Positions 1 through 13,314 are shown, counted from the stretch's first letter. The stretch: 64,000 nt of DNA from Humulus lupulus (GCF_963169125.1 NC_084795.1:145365766-145429765), one strand, 5' to 3'. Made by a program: numbers and translations. The notes: generated by a model not told the origin, from the letters alone.

Positions 1-1150
1 CTTCAGAAAGGACCGCGGCGCGTGTAGGCTGATTTGAGGCAGGGCCTCGAGTTGAGCTGGGGGCCGCAACATGAGTTCCTAGGGCCGCGTCGCTTAGTGC
101 ATTTTTGTGTTCTAAAGAGGTTTTAGGCTCAGGAATTCAATAGTTAAGGCTCAGGATAGATTTCATCACCTGGATTGATAGAATTCAATGTCCAGGAGAC
201 TAGAATTATGACCCAAAGCTATTCAATGGATTAGAACTTGATGGGTGGAAATTGTTAATGCGTTGTGACTAGGGTTTTGGCGAGGCTCGGACTATGAGAC
301 TGTGCTCGGGACATCGGTGCTTGGAAAGCTTGGGACACAGGTAAGAAAACTACTGATCCCATAGAGCTTGAGTTGCAGGGCACGACCCTTAAAGATTGAG
401 TTGCAGGGCTCGACCCTATATGATTGTGTTGCAGGGCATAGCTCTTTGATTGAATTTATATGTGTTTAAGTATCAGTTTATTTATATTATGTGTACATAT
501 AAATTAATGAACGACGATGGCTGGGAAAAGCGAAGGTCGAGAACGGCAAGGGGCTGGGAGCAGCATTTAGCACTCGGAGTGCAAGTTGCCAGGGCGAGAC
601 CCCAAAGGATACCTGGGATATCCTCACGGTGCGGACTGCGAACCCAGGGCCTGGTAAAGCGCCTGGGACGGCATGGCCGTACGTGTATAGCCTGATGATG
701 GCTTGTTTATATGTTAAGTGTTTGATATGCATATATTATCTGCTTGTGAGGGTTTTCTTGCTGGGCTACGACTCACGGGTGCTCTATGGTGCAGGTAAAG
801 GCAAGGGGAAAGTCGACCAACCTTGAGTATGGTGAGCGTGATGAGCGATGCGTACATGTCTGGTCTGCTTGGCTGCCACGCCTAGGGGTACTTTTGGGGG
901 ATGATTGTACTAAACTTAAATTTTGTCATTTAGTCGACTATGGTTATATTTTTGAATTGCAAATATTTCTAAACAATATTTTTGGGATCCCAAATGTTAA
1001 ACGCTTTATAATTTTCAATGAATGGTTTATGTTCAAGTTTATGACTCTGATTATGGTTTAATTACACTTTTGTTCTAAAACCTCGATTAGCGAGTTAATT
1101 GCACATTTTAAACTCACTTAGTAACGGTTCTAAGGCAGTAGGGCGTTACA
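1..1150 (+). repeat. 5' LTR of element A (3' half only)
   Basis: This stretch matches 7011-8160 of the same element and ends GGGCGTTACA just before the primer-binding site. It contains three ~28-bp imperfect copies built around GTTGCAGGGC (370-397, 398-425, 426-451). It also has two GGTAAG-type boxes, at about 340 and 794, that recur in the other LTRs of the window. Short open frames here are not credible genes. Confidence 0.93.
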
Positions 1151-1153
1151 ACT

Positions 1154-1165
1154 TGGTATCAGAGC
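1154..1165 (+). other. Primer-binding site of element A
   Basis: TGGTATCAGAGC, 3 bp after the LTR, is the usual plant retrotransposon primer site complementary to the 3' end of initiator tRNA-Met. The stretch from here to the gag start at 1491 is untranslated leader with no gene that I can see. Confidence 0.93.
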
Positions 1166-1490
1166 GAGCCAAGGTTTATGGTTTCTGGAGAATGACCGAA
1201 CATGTACGCTCGCTGTTAGTGGCAAGCTCGACTCAGGATTGGTTGGTAACAATTGAATTGTATGTTTGATTATGTGCTTAAATGCCCTGTTTGCCTGCTT
1301 ATTCCATATAGAGCATGATGAATGATTTAACGTATGCATGATGTCAGGGCATGGCCCGTTGTGTGTTATATGCTATCTGTGTGTTATGTGGATTGTTGCT
1401 CATGGTTGACTGATGTGATTGGGAGGTGGTTTTGGATGTTTTTATCATGACTGATGAGCGGCGTCATTGATTGCAGGCATATTTGTTGAG

Positions 1491-2625
1491 ATGCCTCGAC
1501 AATCATCTAGACTCCATGACTGTCGGGCAGAGGATGATAACCAGGGTCAGCACCCTCCACCTGCCCCACAAAATTGGCAACAAATGTTTGCCGAAATGGA
1601 AGCAAGATTGCAACGAACAGAAGAAGAGCCCCGACAGTTCAAGCAACAGGCCTCTCCACAAGTCACTGGGTTGTCAATTCAGCAGGTTATGGCGCCAGTG
1701 CCAGTTCAACCTGCTGTGGAGAACAAGTGGGAACCTTTATATGAGAGATTCAGAAAGCAGCATCCTCCCACCTTTGAGGGTGGACCAAACCCACTGCGGG
1801 CAGAGCAGTGGATGAATATGATTTCCTCTATTCTCGATTTTATGAGGGTTAAGGGGAACGAGAGGGTAGCTTGTGCAAGCTACATGTTCAGAGAGGATGC
1901 CTGCATCTGGTAGGATGTAGTAGTTCAGAGGAGAAATGTGACAGCTATGACCTGGGAAGAGTTCAAGAACATCTTCAATGAGAAGTATTATAGTGTTGTA
2001 GTCTAAGCTGCGAAGGTTGATGAGTTTATCAACCTGACCCAGATCCGGTTGACCGTGACAGAGTATGCTCTAAAATTTGACCGATTGGTGAAGTTTGCGC
2101 TAGATTTAGTGCCGACAGATGCGGCAAGAAGAGACAGATTCGTATAGGGATTGAATGTTATGATCGCTCGTGATGTGAAGATCACCTTGGATCCAGAGAC
2201 TACTACCTATGCTCAGGTTGTAGACAAGGCCCTTACCGCTGAGGGGGCCGAGGGCCATATTTGGAGAGAGAGCGCTGTTCGGCGCGATGCCAGGAGGAAG
2301 GTGCCTCCTTTTATTGGATCCAGTCGGGGTAGTGGCTCCAGCGAGAAGAAGAGGAAGGCCCCAGATTCCTTTGTTCCTCCCAGTTCAGATAGGAGGGCAC
2401 GGGATGGTTCTAGTGGCCGTCAGGGCAGAAGTGAATACTGGAGGGGTTTTCCAGTGTGTCCTCGGTGCAGACGATGACATCAGGGTGAGTGCAGGATTAG
2501 GGCCTGCTTTGTTTATGGGAGTGCCAATCATTTGAAGAAGGACTACCCACAAGCTAGGAAGGAGAAGCCGAAGCTGGGCGACAGTCTCGCTGCTACCAGG
2601 GTGTTTACTTTGACTCAGACTGAGG
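1491..2625 (+). pseudogene. gag: gag of element A, decayed
   Basis: Encodes the capsid/nucleocapsid polyprotein that packages retrotransposon RNA. I chose the ATG at 1491 (MPRQSS...) because the same start is used by element D. A Gln/Pro-rich N-terminus leads into the Retrotrans_gag capsid core (YERFRKQHPPTFEGG, then the WWD and YYS motifs). In-frame stops lie at 1911 (TGG to TAG within WWD), 2004, 2145 and 2475 (CGA to TGA). The zinc knuckle near 2500-2545 is damaged: two of its cysteines read as Tyr. Comparison with element D places a 2-bp deletion near 2625, where the frame shifts into pol. No functional Gag can be made. Confidence 0.9.
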
Positions 2626-5600
2626 GAGGCCAGCCCCTCAGTTGTGACAGGTCAGATTTCTAGTGCTAGTTCTTCTTATACTACATTGTTTGATTCAGGA
2701 GCTACTCATTCATTTATGTCTGCTAGAGTGATAGATCAGCTGTGTAGACCTAGTGTTCTGTATGCTAGGGGTTTTCAGACTTTGTTGCCAACTGGGGAAC
2801 TGGTAGTCTCTAAGAGGTGGATTAGAGCTTTACCAATAGAGGTAGATGGTGGGGAATTGTTTGCTAATCTGATTGAGCTTGGGATGGATGACTTCGATGT
2901 GATCCTAGGGATGGATTGACTATCGAAGTATGGGGAAACGATTGACTGCAAGCGCAGGATGGTGACCCTTGAACCGGAAGGGGAGGTACCCTTTGTATTT
3001 GTGGGAACAGCTAGTGGACCGCGGGTACCTATGATTTCAGCACTGAATGCTAGAGACCTGATGCAGGGTGGTTGCATTGGGTTCCTAGCGAATGTTGTGG
3101 ATATCTCTAGGGTTGTGTCGGTTGGACCGGGGGAGACCAGATTGGTATGCGAGTTTCTAGATTTATTTCTAGCAGATCTGCCAGGGCTGCCCCCGCAGCG
3201 GGAGATTGATATTGTTATAGAGTTGGTACCAGGAGCGGAGCCAGTATCTAGGACACCTTATAGAATGGCTCCGGTGGAGTTGAAGGAGTTGAAGATTCAG
3301 TTGCAGGAGTTACTGGATTTGGGGTTCATCAGACCGAGTTTCTCTCCATGGGGTGCTCCAGTGTTGTTTGTCAAGAAGAAGGATGGATCTCTTAGGATGT
3401 GTATTGACTAGAGGGAGCTGAACAAGTTGACCATTAAGAATAAGTATCCACTGCCTAGGATTGATGATTTTTTTGACCAGCTGTAGGGAAAGACAGTGTT
3501 TTCTAAGATAGATCTCCGGTTAGGTTACCATCAGTTAAGGATCAGAGAGGAGAACATACCAAAGACCACTTTCCGCACGAGGTATGGACACTATGAATTC
3601 CTGGTTATGTCCTTTGGATTAATCAATGCCCTAACAACTTTTATGGACATGATGAATAGGGTTTTCAAGGACTATTTAGACAAGTTTGTGATTGTGTTCA
3701 TTGACGACATTCTGGTGTACTCTCAGTCAGAGACAGAGCATGAGCAGCATCTACGTTTGGTCTTGTAGCGGTTAAGGGAGCATAGGTTATATGCTAAGTT
3801 TAGCAAGTGCGAATTCTGGTTACCGCAAGTTACATTTCTGAGCCATATCTTCAGTAAGGAGGGGATTCTGGTCAACCCAAATAAGATTGAGGCAGTGAGA
3901 GACTGGCCTAGACCGAGCAATGTTCCTGAGGTGAGGAGTTTTCTGGGATTGGCAGGGTATTATTGGCGGTTTGTTGAGGGGTTCTCCAGGATAGCTACAC
4001 CATTGATAGAATTGACAAAGAAGAAGACAAAGTATGTTTGGACAGACAAATGCGAGAATAGTTTCAAAGAATTGAAGCAGCGACTGATCACTGTACCAGT
4101 GTTGAGTCTGCCAATAGACAACAAGAAGTTCGTGGTTTATTGTGATGCTTCTAGATAGGGTTTAGGGTGTGTGCTAATGCAAGCTGGGAAGGTGATAGCC
4201 TACGCATCGAGGCAGTTAAAGGAGTATGAGCTGAGATATCCCACACATGATCTAGAATTAGCAGCGGTGGTATTCACACTTAAGATTTGGAGACATTATC
4301 TATATGGTGAGAAGTGCGAGATATACACCGACCATAAGAGTTTGAAGTATTTCTTTACTCAGAAGGATCTGAATATGCACCAGAGACGATGGTTGGAGTT
4401 GGTTAAGGATTACGATTGTGACATCCTATACCATCCTGGGAAGGCTAATGTAGTTGTTGATGCATTGAGCCGGAAAGGCCCAAGATAGCTGTTTAGTTCG
4501 AGACAGATATCTGATAAGCTAGCTGAGGAGATGACTAGAGCGGGTATAGAATTGGTGGTTGGTCGGTTAGCCAACATCACTCTTCAGTCTACACTCCTTG
4601 AGAGGATCAAGGAGGCACAAGGGAATGATTCCCAACTGAGGGGTTACAGGGAGAACGTCTTAGTCGGAGCAGCTAAGGACTTTTCTATCTTGGAGATGGG
4701 GTTACTGAAGTATAAGGGTCGGATCTGTGTTCCGATGGATTAAGATATCCGGTGAGAGATTTTAGATGAACTGCATACCACTCCCTATTCCTTACATCCG
4801 GGTACAACAAAGATGTACCAGGATCTGAGAGTTTTGTATTGGTGGTCGGGCATGAAGAGGGATGTGGTGGATTATGTGGCCAAATGCCTAACTTGTCAAT
4901 AGGTCAAAGCTGAACAGTAGAGGCCAGCAGGGTTGCTGCAGCCTCTAGGGATTCTGGAGTGGAAGTGGGAAGATATCACCATGGACTTCGTGGTTGGTTT
5001 GCCGAAGATCGCGGGACAGCATGACTCGGTGTGGGTGATTGTGGATAGGTACACCAAGTCTGCCCACTTTTTACCAGTCAGGGCGACTTATACTGTGGAG
5101 CAGTATGCTGAGTTATATGTGAAGGAGATTGTTCGACTGCATGGGGCTCCAAGGTCGATAGTATCCGACAGGGACCCCACCTTCACCTCCAAGTTCTGGG
5201 AGAGTTTGCAAAAGGCTATGGGCACACAGTTACAGTTTAGTACTGCTTATCATCCTTAGACAAATGGTCAGATTGAGAGGAGGATTCAGATATTGGAGGA
5301 CATGTTGCGAGCCTGCGTGCTAGACTTTGGGGGATCTTGGAGTAAGTATCTCCATTTGATTGAGTTCTCGTACAACAACAGCTATCAGGCGACTATCGGA
5401 GTGGCTCCGTATGAGATGCTTTATGGGAGAAAGTGTAGATCACCTATCCATTGGGATGAGACAGGTGAGAGGAGGTATTTAGGTCCTGAGATGGTTCAGA
5501 GGACCAATGAGGCGGTTGAGAAGATTAGAGCTCGAATGCTCGCCTCCCAGAGTCTCCAAAAGAGTTACTTAGACCTGAAACGCAGGAGCGTGGAATTTCA

Positions 5601-6021
5601 GGTTGGTGACCATGTGTTCCTTAAGGTTTTACCTTTGAGGGGAGTGAAACTGTTTGGTGTCCGGGGCAAGCTGAGCCCTAGGTTTGCTGGCCCCTTTGAG
5701 ATTCTGGAACGGGTTGGAGAGGTAGCTTACAGATTGGCGATGCCTCCAGCCTTATCAGGGGTTCATGATGTGTTTCACGTGTCCATGCTCCGGAAGTATG
5801 TGTCTGATTCGACGCATGTTCTGAGTTATGAGAATTTGGAGCTGGATCAGGATTTATCTTATGAGGAGAAGCCAATTCAAATTCTCGACCGGAAGGATAA
5901 AGTCTTGCGGAGCAAGACCATCGCCTTGGTAAAAGTGCTGTGGAGGAACAACAAGGTCGAGGAGGCGACGTGGGAACTTGAATCTGAGATGCGGGAACAG
6001 TATCTCGAGTTGTTCAGGTAA
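2626..6021 (+). pseudogene. pol: pol of element A: PR-RT-RH-IN-chromodomain, 11 stops
   Basis: One continuous frame encodes, in order: aspartic protease (FDSGATHSF, intact DSG, about 2690), reverse transcriptase ([11 protein letters not shown] about 3502; [10 protein letters not shown] about 3700), RNase H (YCDAS about 4140; [10 protein letters not shown]), integrase with an HHCC zinc domain (HTTPYSLHPG...CLTCQ) and DDE core (MDFVVG, SDRDPTF), then a chromodomain-like tail (LVKVLWRNN...EEATWELE). There is no frameshift after 2644, but stops occur at 2917, 3409, 3484, 3766, 4156, 4486, 4741, 4753, 4900, 4918 and 5257. Seven of them replace a Gln codon kept in sister copies (CAG to TAG). The frame ends at TAA 6019-6021. 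Catalytic residues survive, so inactivation is by stops. Confidence 0.93.
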
Positions 6022-6041
6022 TTTCGAGGACGAAATTTCTA

Positions 6042-6056
6042 TAAGGAGGGGATAGT
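6042..6056 (+). other. Polypurine tract of element A
   Basis: AAGGAGGGGATAGT lies directly before the TGTAATGACC start of the 3' LTR. This is the plus-strand primer for reverse transcription. The same tract sits at the same place in elements B and E, and on the minus strand of D. Confidence 0.85.
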
Positions 6057-8160
6057 TGTAATGACCCAAATTTTCTAATAAGGTTTAGGGCCTTGATTAG
6101 CGTGCCTGGAGGGCAATAAGTGATTTATTGTCATAATATGTGAATTTGTGTGAATATGTGTTAGTGATGCATGTTTAGGTGGATTAAATATGCATCTGGG
6201 CCCCATTAGGTTATTAGGGGCATGTTTGTAATTTTAGCTCGCGGAGAGCATAAATGTGAATAATTGTGATATGTTCGTGAAATATCTGTGTTGCACAATC
6301 CGAGACAGTCCTAGGGAGCGGTTAGCTAGAAAGTCAGAACGGGGTCGAAAATCTGACTCGGGGTGAGTCGAGGGGAATTTCGGGTATTAGACATCTTATG
6401 GGGTTATCGGGTTATGGAAATAAATATTTGGAGATATGTTTGAAGATAGAATGTTTAGGAGGGAATATCAGGGAAATTTACCATTTTGCCCTCGGGGACA
6501 TTTTTGGTACCCTGAGCCTTGAGGTAACCTTAGGAACTTGAGTTAAATAAAACAAAACCAAAAGAAGCCTTTAGAAAAAAAGAAGGAACCAACCCTCCCT
6601 TCTGCCTCTTCTCTCTCTTTATTTCCTCTAAGTCTTAGCAAGGGAAACTTTGGTGGAAACTACTCAAAACTAAGGAATTGGGCTGGGAATCTTGGGAGCT
6701 AGAAGCTTGAAGCTTAAGGACCTAATTCAGAGACCCAACTCAGCTCAAGGTAAGCTTTAATCTTAGTGAATTATGCTGGTTTTAAGATGAAAATTATGGA
6801 GTATTGCACGTGTGTTGAGTGAAGAATTGACTTTGAGTTTGATAAGGTTTTTAGCTTTAGTTCTTGTTGGGTTTTGTTGCTGATCTATAGTATAACCTCT
6901 GTGATGATTAGTTTGGATTACTGGTTTGATTTTGGGGTTAATTTGATTGGTTTTTGAGGTAAAAATGGTGAGTTTTTCTGGGCTCGAGGGGTCGGGCCGC
7001 GGCGCTATTCAGGAAGGGCCGCGGCGCGTGTAGGCTGATTTGAGGTAGGGCCTCGAGTTGAGCTGGGGGCCGTGACATGAGTTCCTAGGGCCGCGTCGCT
7101 TAGTGCATTTTTGGGTTCTAAAGAGGTTTTAGGCTCGGGAATTCAATAGTTAAGGCTCGGGATGGATTTTATCACCCGAATTGATAGAATTCAATGTCCC
7201 GGAGACTAGAATTATGACCCAAAGCTATTCAGTGGATTAGAACTTGATGGGTGGAAATTGTTAATGCGTTGTGACTAGGGTTTCAACGAGGCTCGGACTA
7301 GGGGACTGTGCTCGAGACATCGGTGCTTGGAAAGCTTGGGACACAGGTAAGAAAACTACTGATTAAGTTGCAGGGAACGAGCCTTAAAGATTGAGTTGCA
7401 GGGCTCGACCCTATATGATTATGTTGCAGGGCGTAGCTCTTTGATTGAATTTATATGTGTTTAAGTATATGTTTAGTTATATTATGCGTACATATAAATG
7501 AATGAAAGGCGATGCCCAGGAACGGCGAAGGTCGGGAACGGTGAAGGCCAAGAACGACAAGTGGCCTGGAGCAGCATTTAGCACACGGAGTGCGAGTTTC
7601 CAGGGCGAGACCCCAAAGGATACCTGGAATATCCTCACTGTGCGGACTGTGAACCCAGGGCCTGGTAAAGTGCCTGGGATGACATGGCCGTACGTGTATG
7701 GCCTGATGATGGCTTGTTTATATGTTAAGTGTTTGATATGCATATATTATCTGCTTGTGAGGGTTTTCTTGTGGGCTACGGCTCACGGGTGCTCTATGGT
7801 GCAGGTAAAGGCAAGGGGAAAGTCGACCAACCTTGAGTATGGTGAGCGTGATGAGCGACGCGAACATGTCTGGTCTGCCTGGCTGCCACGGCCAGGGGTA
7901 CTTTTGGGGGATGATTGTATTAAACTTAAATTTTGTCGTTTAGTTGACTCTGGTTATATTTTTTAATTGTAAATATTTCTAAACACTATTTTTGGGATCC
8001 CAAATGTTAAACGCTTTATAATTTTCAAGGAATGGTTTATTTTCAAGTTTATGACTCTGATTATGGTTTAATTACAATTTTGTTCTAAAACCTCGATTAG
8101 CGAGTTAATTGCACATTTTAAACTCACTTAGTAACGGCTCTAAGGCAGTAGGGCGTTACA
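6057..8160 (+). repeat. 3' LTR of element A, 2,104 bp
   Basis: Starts TGTAATGACCC and ends GGGCGTTACA. It matches the partial 5' LTR at window start. Its first 60 bp match the LTRs of D, G and K, which share the CTAATAAGG and CCTTGATTAG motifs. A degenerate GGAACGGYGAAGG-type mini-repeat lies near 7515-7560. The CTCACGGGTGCT...GTGCAGGTAAAG module is at 7764-7816. I see no protein-coding gene. Confidence 0.93.
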
Positions 8161-8168
8161 CTGTGTAC

Positions 8169-10024
8169 TGTTGGGGTTTTATGCCCTAATTAAAACCCAA
8201 ATTCTTTGTAATCTCATTTTATTATCAATAAAAGAATAGAAATCATTTTTTGACTTGGTCAATCACTTTGCTCACATGTTTTATTTTCATGATTATTTGT
8301 TTAATATAAACTTCTATTAAATCCCGAGCATATAGCTAATCTTATTTATAGTGACGTAATCACAGTGGAATATAAATATGATTATATGTTCAAAATAAGT
8401 TAGTCCTAAGATTAGTCAGTGCACCGGATTTACACTGACTTGCCAATCTACGATATGATCTACTTACACATTACAGTGTTATGTTCTTTCCAGAACATTA
8501 GCAAAGTAGATAAGATCAGATGTATTTGTTACATCGGACAGGACCGATATTGACAGTTGATAAGATAAGTAAACATACCGTTATTATCTATTCTAGTCAT
8601 ATCAGATAGTTGACCATAGGTCAATTCAATCTCAATTCTGAGTGGTTAGTATTCTAACTGATTGTATTATTTGAGTTCTTTGACTTGTTCGTTACCAGCT
8701 TACCCTACGGACTAGCCCATACTTACATCTTGGGAACTCGGTTGTATAATTGAGTGGGAGTGTTAATCATAGATATGAACATCTATAGCTTCTGATGAAG
8801 AAGTGAAACGATGGTTTCCTTTTAGTTTGGTTCAAGGTGATAAATGATAGAGATCTCATTTCAGTAATTAAATTAGTTTACTGAAATATCATTTACAAGG
8901 AACTAAGTGTTTTAAGGATAAAATACAATGAGGGGTAAAACAGTATTTTAGTCCTATCTCATTGTAGACCGTCTATAGAGGATTGAGTGACAATTATGGT
9001 TGTAACAATGGATAATTAATAGCGTATCTATATTTGTTATAGAGCGTTCTATGAATTCAAGAGTGCAATTCCAAGTCTATAGTGTAGTCACGAGGAATTA
9101 ATAAGTTAGTAAATTTATTTGTTAGATTTATGATAACTTATTGGAGCTTGATTTCATAGGCCCATGGTCCCCATTGTACCTTGGATAAAATCATCTAGAT
9201 AGTCTCAATTAATTGATTTAATTATCAATTAGAATTATCAAAGTTGACCAGGTCAATTTTGGATAGTTTCACAGAGCTGTGTAATTTTGAGAAGAAAAGA
9301 GAAATTATGGCAGAATTATTAATTAAGATAAATTGGTATCTAAATTAATAAATAAATTTAAATCAAGGTTCAAATTATAAATAATTAATTTGATAAAGGA
9401 TTTAAATAATTATTTAATTAATTAAATCAATAGAAAATAATACAGACCTTGATTTTTAGTCCAATGGGCTTATAATCAAATGAGAAATTTCACGGGCCTA
9501 TAGCCCATGATAATTTCGACCTAGGGCTTCAAAATGGCTGTTATTTTATTGATTTTTTAATTAAATTAAATGGTCTAATTGAGTCTATAAAAGGAGTGCT
9601 TAGAGAGAAGATTTAAGAGACGGCAGATAAGTCACAAGTCAGATTTTCTGATAGTTTTATATTCTCTCTAAACACAAGTCCTTTTCTAAGCCACTTTGTT
9701 ATTTCTCTTCTTCTCTCTATATCTATCTCATATGTTGAGAATTTCTCACACTAGTCTAGGTGGTTCTAAGGATACATTGGAAGATCGTGAAGAAAATAGA
9801 AGATCAGTTCAGTTTCTTGATAATACTCTGCGACAGAAAGGATACAAGAGTTAGAGAAACTGAAGGAATGACTCTTAATTCCGCTGCGTATACTGTAAGT
9901 ATTATATTATTTGTTTCTCTTTGAATTCAATTTTAGAAACATGTTTTAGGCTATCTCGTATTAATTTGTTTAATATTAGATATACATGAAAATAAATAAA
10001 GATCTTGTATAAGCTTTTCCAACA
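8169..10024 (+). repeat. Solo LTR with TGTAC target duplication
   Basis: The 1,856-bp unit starts TGTTGGGGTTTTATGCCC and ends CTTTTCCAACA. Its flanks are identical: TGTAC at 8164-8168 and 10025-10029. No primer site, purine tract or coding region is visible inside, so this is one LTR left after recombination between two. A TATA-like CTATAAAAGG is at about 9585. The TGTTGG...CCAACA ends are common in Ty1/copia-type LTRs, but I cannot assign the family from the LTR alone. The LTR is AT-rich and unrelated to the gypsy LTRs around it. Confidence 0.9.
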
Positions 10025-13000
10025 TGTACACCCTGTGATTTTTATGCTGTGGGGTTTGGAACTTTATTACCCACTGGGGAGTTAGTGGCATCCAGGAGAT
10101 GGGTCAAATCTTTGCCAGTGACAGTGGAGGGTAGAGAGTTGTCAGTGGATTTGATAGAGTTAGTCATGACTGACTTCGACATGATTCTTGGTATGGACTG
10201 GTTAGTGAAGTATGGGGCAACCATTGATTGCAGAAGGAAGATGGCCACCTTTGAGCCTGAAGGTGAGGATCCTTTTGTGTTTGTTGGTATTGTGCATGGA
10301 CCTCGCATACCTATGATTTCTGTTTTGAGGGCTAGAGATCTTTTGCAAGGAGGTTGCATTGGATTCCTAGCCAGTGTGGTTGCACCACTTAGGTCATGCC
10401 AGTGAGACCAGATTAGTCTGTGAATTCCTAGATGTGTTTCCAGAAGATTTGCCAGGGTTGCCACCACACAGAGAAATTGAGTTCGTGATAGAACTAGCAT
10501 CAGGGACGGAGCCAGTGTCTAGAGCACGTTACAGAATGGCCCCAGCTGAGTTAAAAGAATTGAAAGTACAGTTGCAAGAGCTTTATCAGACCTAGTTTCT
10601 CACCTTGGGGTGCGCCAGTTCTGTTTGTGAAGAAGAAGGATGGTTTTCTGAGGATGTGCATTGATTACAGAGAACTGAATAAGTTAACAATCATGAACAA
10701 GTATCCTTTGCCAAGGATAGACGATCTGTTTGATCAGTTGCAAGGTAAAAAGGTATTCTCAAAGATAGACCTTTGTTCTGGTTATCATCAGTTGAGGGTC
10801 AAGGAGGGAGACATACCAAAGACTGCTTTTCGCACTAGGTATAGGCATTATGAGTTCTTAGTCATGTCTTTTGAATTGATTAATGCCCCAGCTGCTTTTA
10901 TGGATCTGATGAACAGAGTGTTCAAGGATTATCTGGACCAGTTTGTGATCATCTTCATCGATGATATCCTGGTTTATTCTCAGTCAGAGTCAGAACATGA
11001 ACAACATCTGAGACTAGTTCTTCAGAAACTGAGGGAACACAGATTGTTTGCAAAGTTCAAGAAATGTGAGTTCTGGTTATTTCAGGTATCTTTTCTTGGG
11101 CACATTTTCAGTAAGGAGGGGATTCAGGTAGATCCAGCAAAGATCGAGGTAGTCAGAGATTGGCCAAGGCCAAAGAATGCTTTTGAGGTTAGAAGTTTCC
11201 TTGGATTGGCGGGTTATTATAGGCATTTCTTGGAAGGGTTCTCAAAGATTGCTACTTCATTGACTGAGCTGACACGCAAGAATCAGAAGTTTGTGTGGTC
11301 AGACAAGTGTGAGAACAGCTTCCAGGAACTGAAGCAGAGGTTGATTACAGCTCCAGTTCCGAGTCTTCCAATAGATCAGGAGAAGTTTATGATTTATTGC
11401 GACGCTTCACATCAGGGTTTAGGCTATGTTCTGATGCAGTCGGGGAAGGTAATTGCTTATGCCTCACGTCAGCTAAAGGAGTATGAAAAGAGATATCCTA
11501 CTCATGATTTAGAGTTGGCGGCTGTGGTCTTTGCTTTAAAGGTATGGAGGCATTATCTTTATGGGGAGAAGTGCGAGATCTATACAGACCACAAGAGCCT
11601 TAAATACTTCTTCACATAGAAAGATTTGAATATGAGACAAAGGCGTTGGCTGGAATTAGTAAAAGATTATGATTGTGAGATTTTGTATCATCCAGGAAAG
11701 GCCAACGTGGTAGCTGATGCTTTAAGCCGGAAGGGTCCGGGGCATATTTATAGTGCGAGGCATATAGCCAGAGAGTTAGCAAATGATATGACCAGAGCTG
11801 GTATAGAGTTGTTGGTGGGCCAGTTGGCCAATATTATGCTACAATCTACGCTGTTGGAGAGAATAAAGGAGGGTCAGTTGGGTGATCCACAACTGATCAA
11901 GATCAGAGAGGATGTTTTGGCTGGAGTATCCAAAGATTATACAGTGTCTGATTTAGGTTTGTTGAGATACAAGAGTCGAATATGTGTTCTGTTAGTCACT
12001 GCTATGAGGCGAGAGATTCTGGATGAATCTCATACTACACCTTACTCTTTGTATCCAGGCACCACGAATATGTACTAGGATGTGAGATCATTGTATTGGT
12101 GCCCTGGAATGAAGAGGGATGTAGTAGAGTATGTGGCTAAGTGCTTGACATGTCAACATGTCAAGGCTGAGCATCAGAGGCGAGCAGGGTTATTGCATCC
12201 TCTGTATATCCCAGAGTGGAAATGGGAGGACATCACGATGGATTTCGTGGTGGGGTTACCCAGGATTGTTGGTCAGCATGATTCTATTTGGGTTATAGTG
12301 GATCGCTATACCAAGTCAGCTCAGTTCTTGCCAGTGAGGACTACTTATACAGTTGACCAGTACGCAGATCTCTATGTGAGAGAGATCATGCACCTCCATG
12401 GAGCACCGAGGTCGATCATGTCAGATCGGGACCCCACTTTCACTTCCAAGTTCTGGGGGAGTTTACAGAAGGCCATGGGAACACAGTTGAATTTCAATAC
12501 TGCTTATCATCCTCAGACAGATGGGCAATCTGAGAGGACGATTCAAATATTAGAAGACATACTGCAAGCATGTGTGCTGGGCTTTGGTGGATCATGGAGT
12601 AAGTGTCTACCTTTGATAGAGTTTTCCTACAACAACAGTTATCAGTCTACCATTGGAGTTGCACCTTATGAGATGTTGTATGGTAGGAAGTGCAGATCTC
12701 CCATTCATTGGGATGAGATAGGTGAAAGGAGATACTTGGGTCCTGAGGCAGTTCAGAGGACTAGTGAGGCCATTGTGAAGATTAGAGCTTAGATGCTCGC
12801 TTCTCAGAGTAGGCATAAAAGTTATGCAAATCCCAAGCGTAGAAACGTGGAGTTCCAGGTGGGAGACTATGCCTTTCTGAGAGTCTCGCCATGGTAATGG
12901 GTAATGAGATTTTGGAAGAAGGGCAAGTTGAGCCCTAGATTCTTAGGTCCATTTAAGATCCTGGAGAGGATTGGTCAGGTGGCTTACAGGTTGGCCTTGC

Positions 13001-13278
13001 CTCTGGCATTGTCAGCAGTGCATAACGTGTTTCACGTTTCAGCTCTTCGGAGGTATGCATCTGATGTGACTCATGTTTTGAGCTATGAAGATCTGGAGCT
13101 TGAGGTAGATATCTCCTATGAGGAACAACCAGTCTAGATACTTGACAGAAAGGACAAGGTCCTCAGGAATAAAATGATACCTTTGGTTAAGGTATTGTGG
13201 AGGAACATCAAGGTCGAGGAAGTGACCTGGGAGCTAGAGTCAGATATGCAGAATCAGTATCCTGAGTTGTTCAGGTAA
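10025..13278 (+). pseudogene. pol: pol of element B (PR C-terminal half to chromodomain), decayed
   Basis: Begins in the middle of protease (CDFYAVGFGTLLPTGE) because A and the solo LTR interrupt the gene here. RT ([21 protein letters not shown]), RNase H ([16 protein letters not shown]) and integrase (CLTCQ; MDFVVG; SDRDPTF; DGQSERTIQ) are all recognisable with catalytic residues kept. Lesions relative to element E: a 1-bp loss near 10383, about 9 bp lost just after, a ~16-bp loss near 10582 removing the LDLGF segment, and in-frame stops at 11617, 12076, 12790, about 12895 and 13136. The stops at 11617, 12076 and 13136 are CAG to TAG. The second zinc-ligand His of integrase reads Tyr (SLYPG). 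The frame ends at TAA 13276. Confidence 0.92.
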
Positions 13279-13299
13279 ATTTTGAGGAAGAAATTTATG

Positions 13300-13314
13300 T
13301 AAGGAGGGGATAGT
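13300..13314 (+). other. Polypurine tract of element B
   Basis: AAGGAGGGGATAGT lies directly before the TGTAATGCCCC start of the LTR. It is the plus-strand primer and is identical in sequence to the tracts of elements A and E. Confidence 0.85.

Larger units (their letters stand above)
1..8160 (+). mobile_element. Element A: Ty3/gypsy chromovirus, 5' end cut by window edge
   Basis: This is a nearly full-length long-LTR gypsy element. Its parts run in order: partial 5' LTR (1-1150), tRNA-Met-type primer site, gag, protease-RT-RNase H-integrase-chromodomain, purine tract, and complete 3' LTR (6057-8160). The two LTR copies align directly and differ by scattered substitutions. The element ends TG...CA. 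The 5 bp after it, CTGTG (8161-8165), should be the right copy of its target duplication; the left copy lies outside the window. It interrupts the protease codons of element B, whose reading resumes 3' of the solo LTR at 10025. The long LTRs and the chromodomain suggest the Tekay/Del clade, which is family-level inference. The LTR resembles that of element D. Confidence 0.93.
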
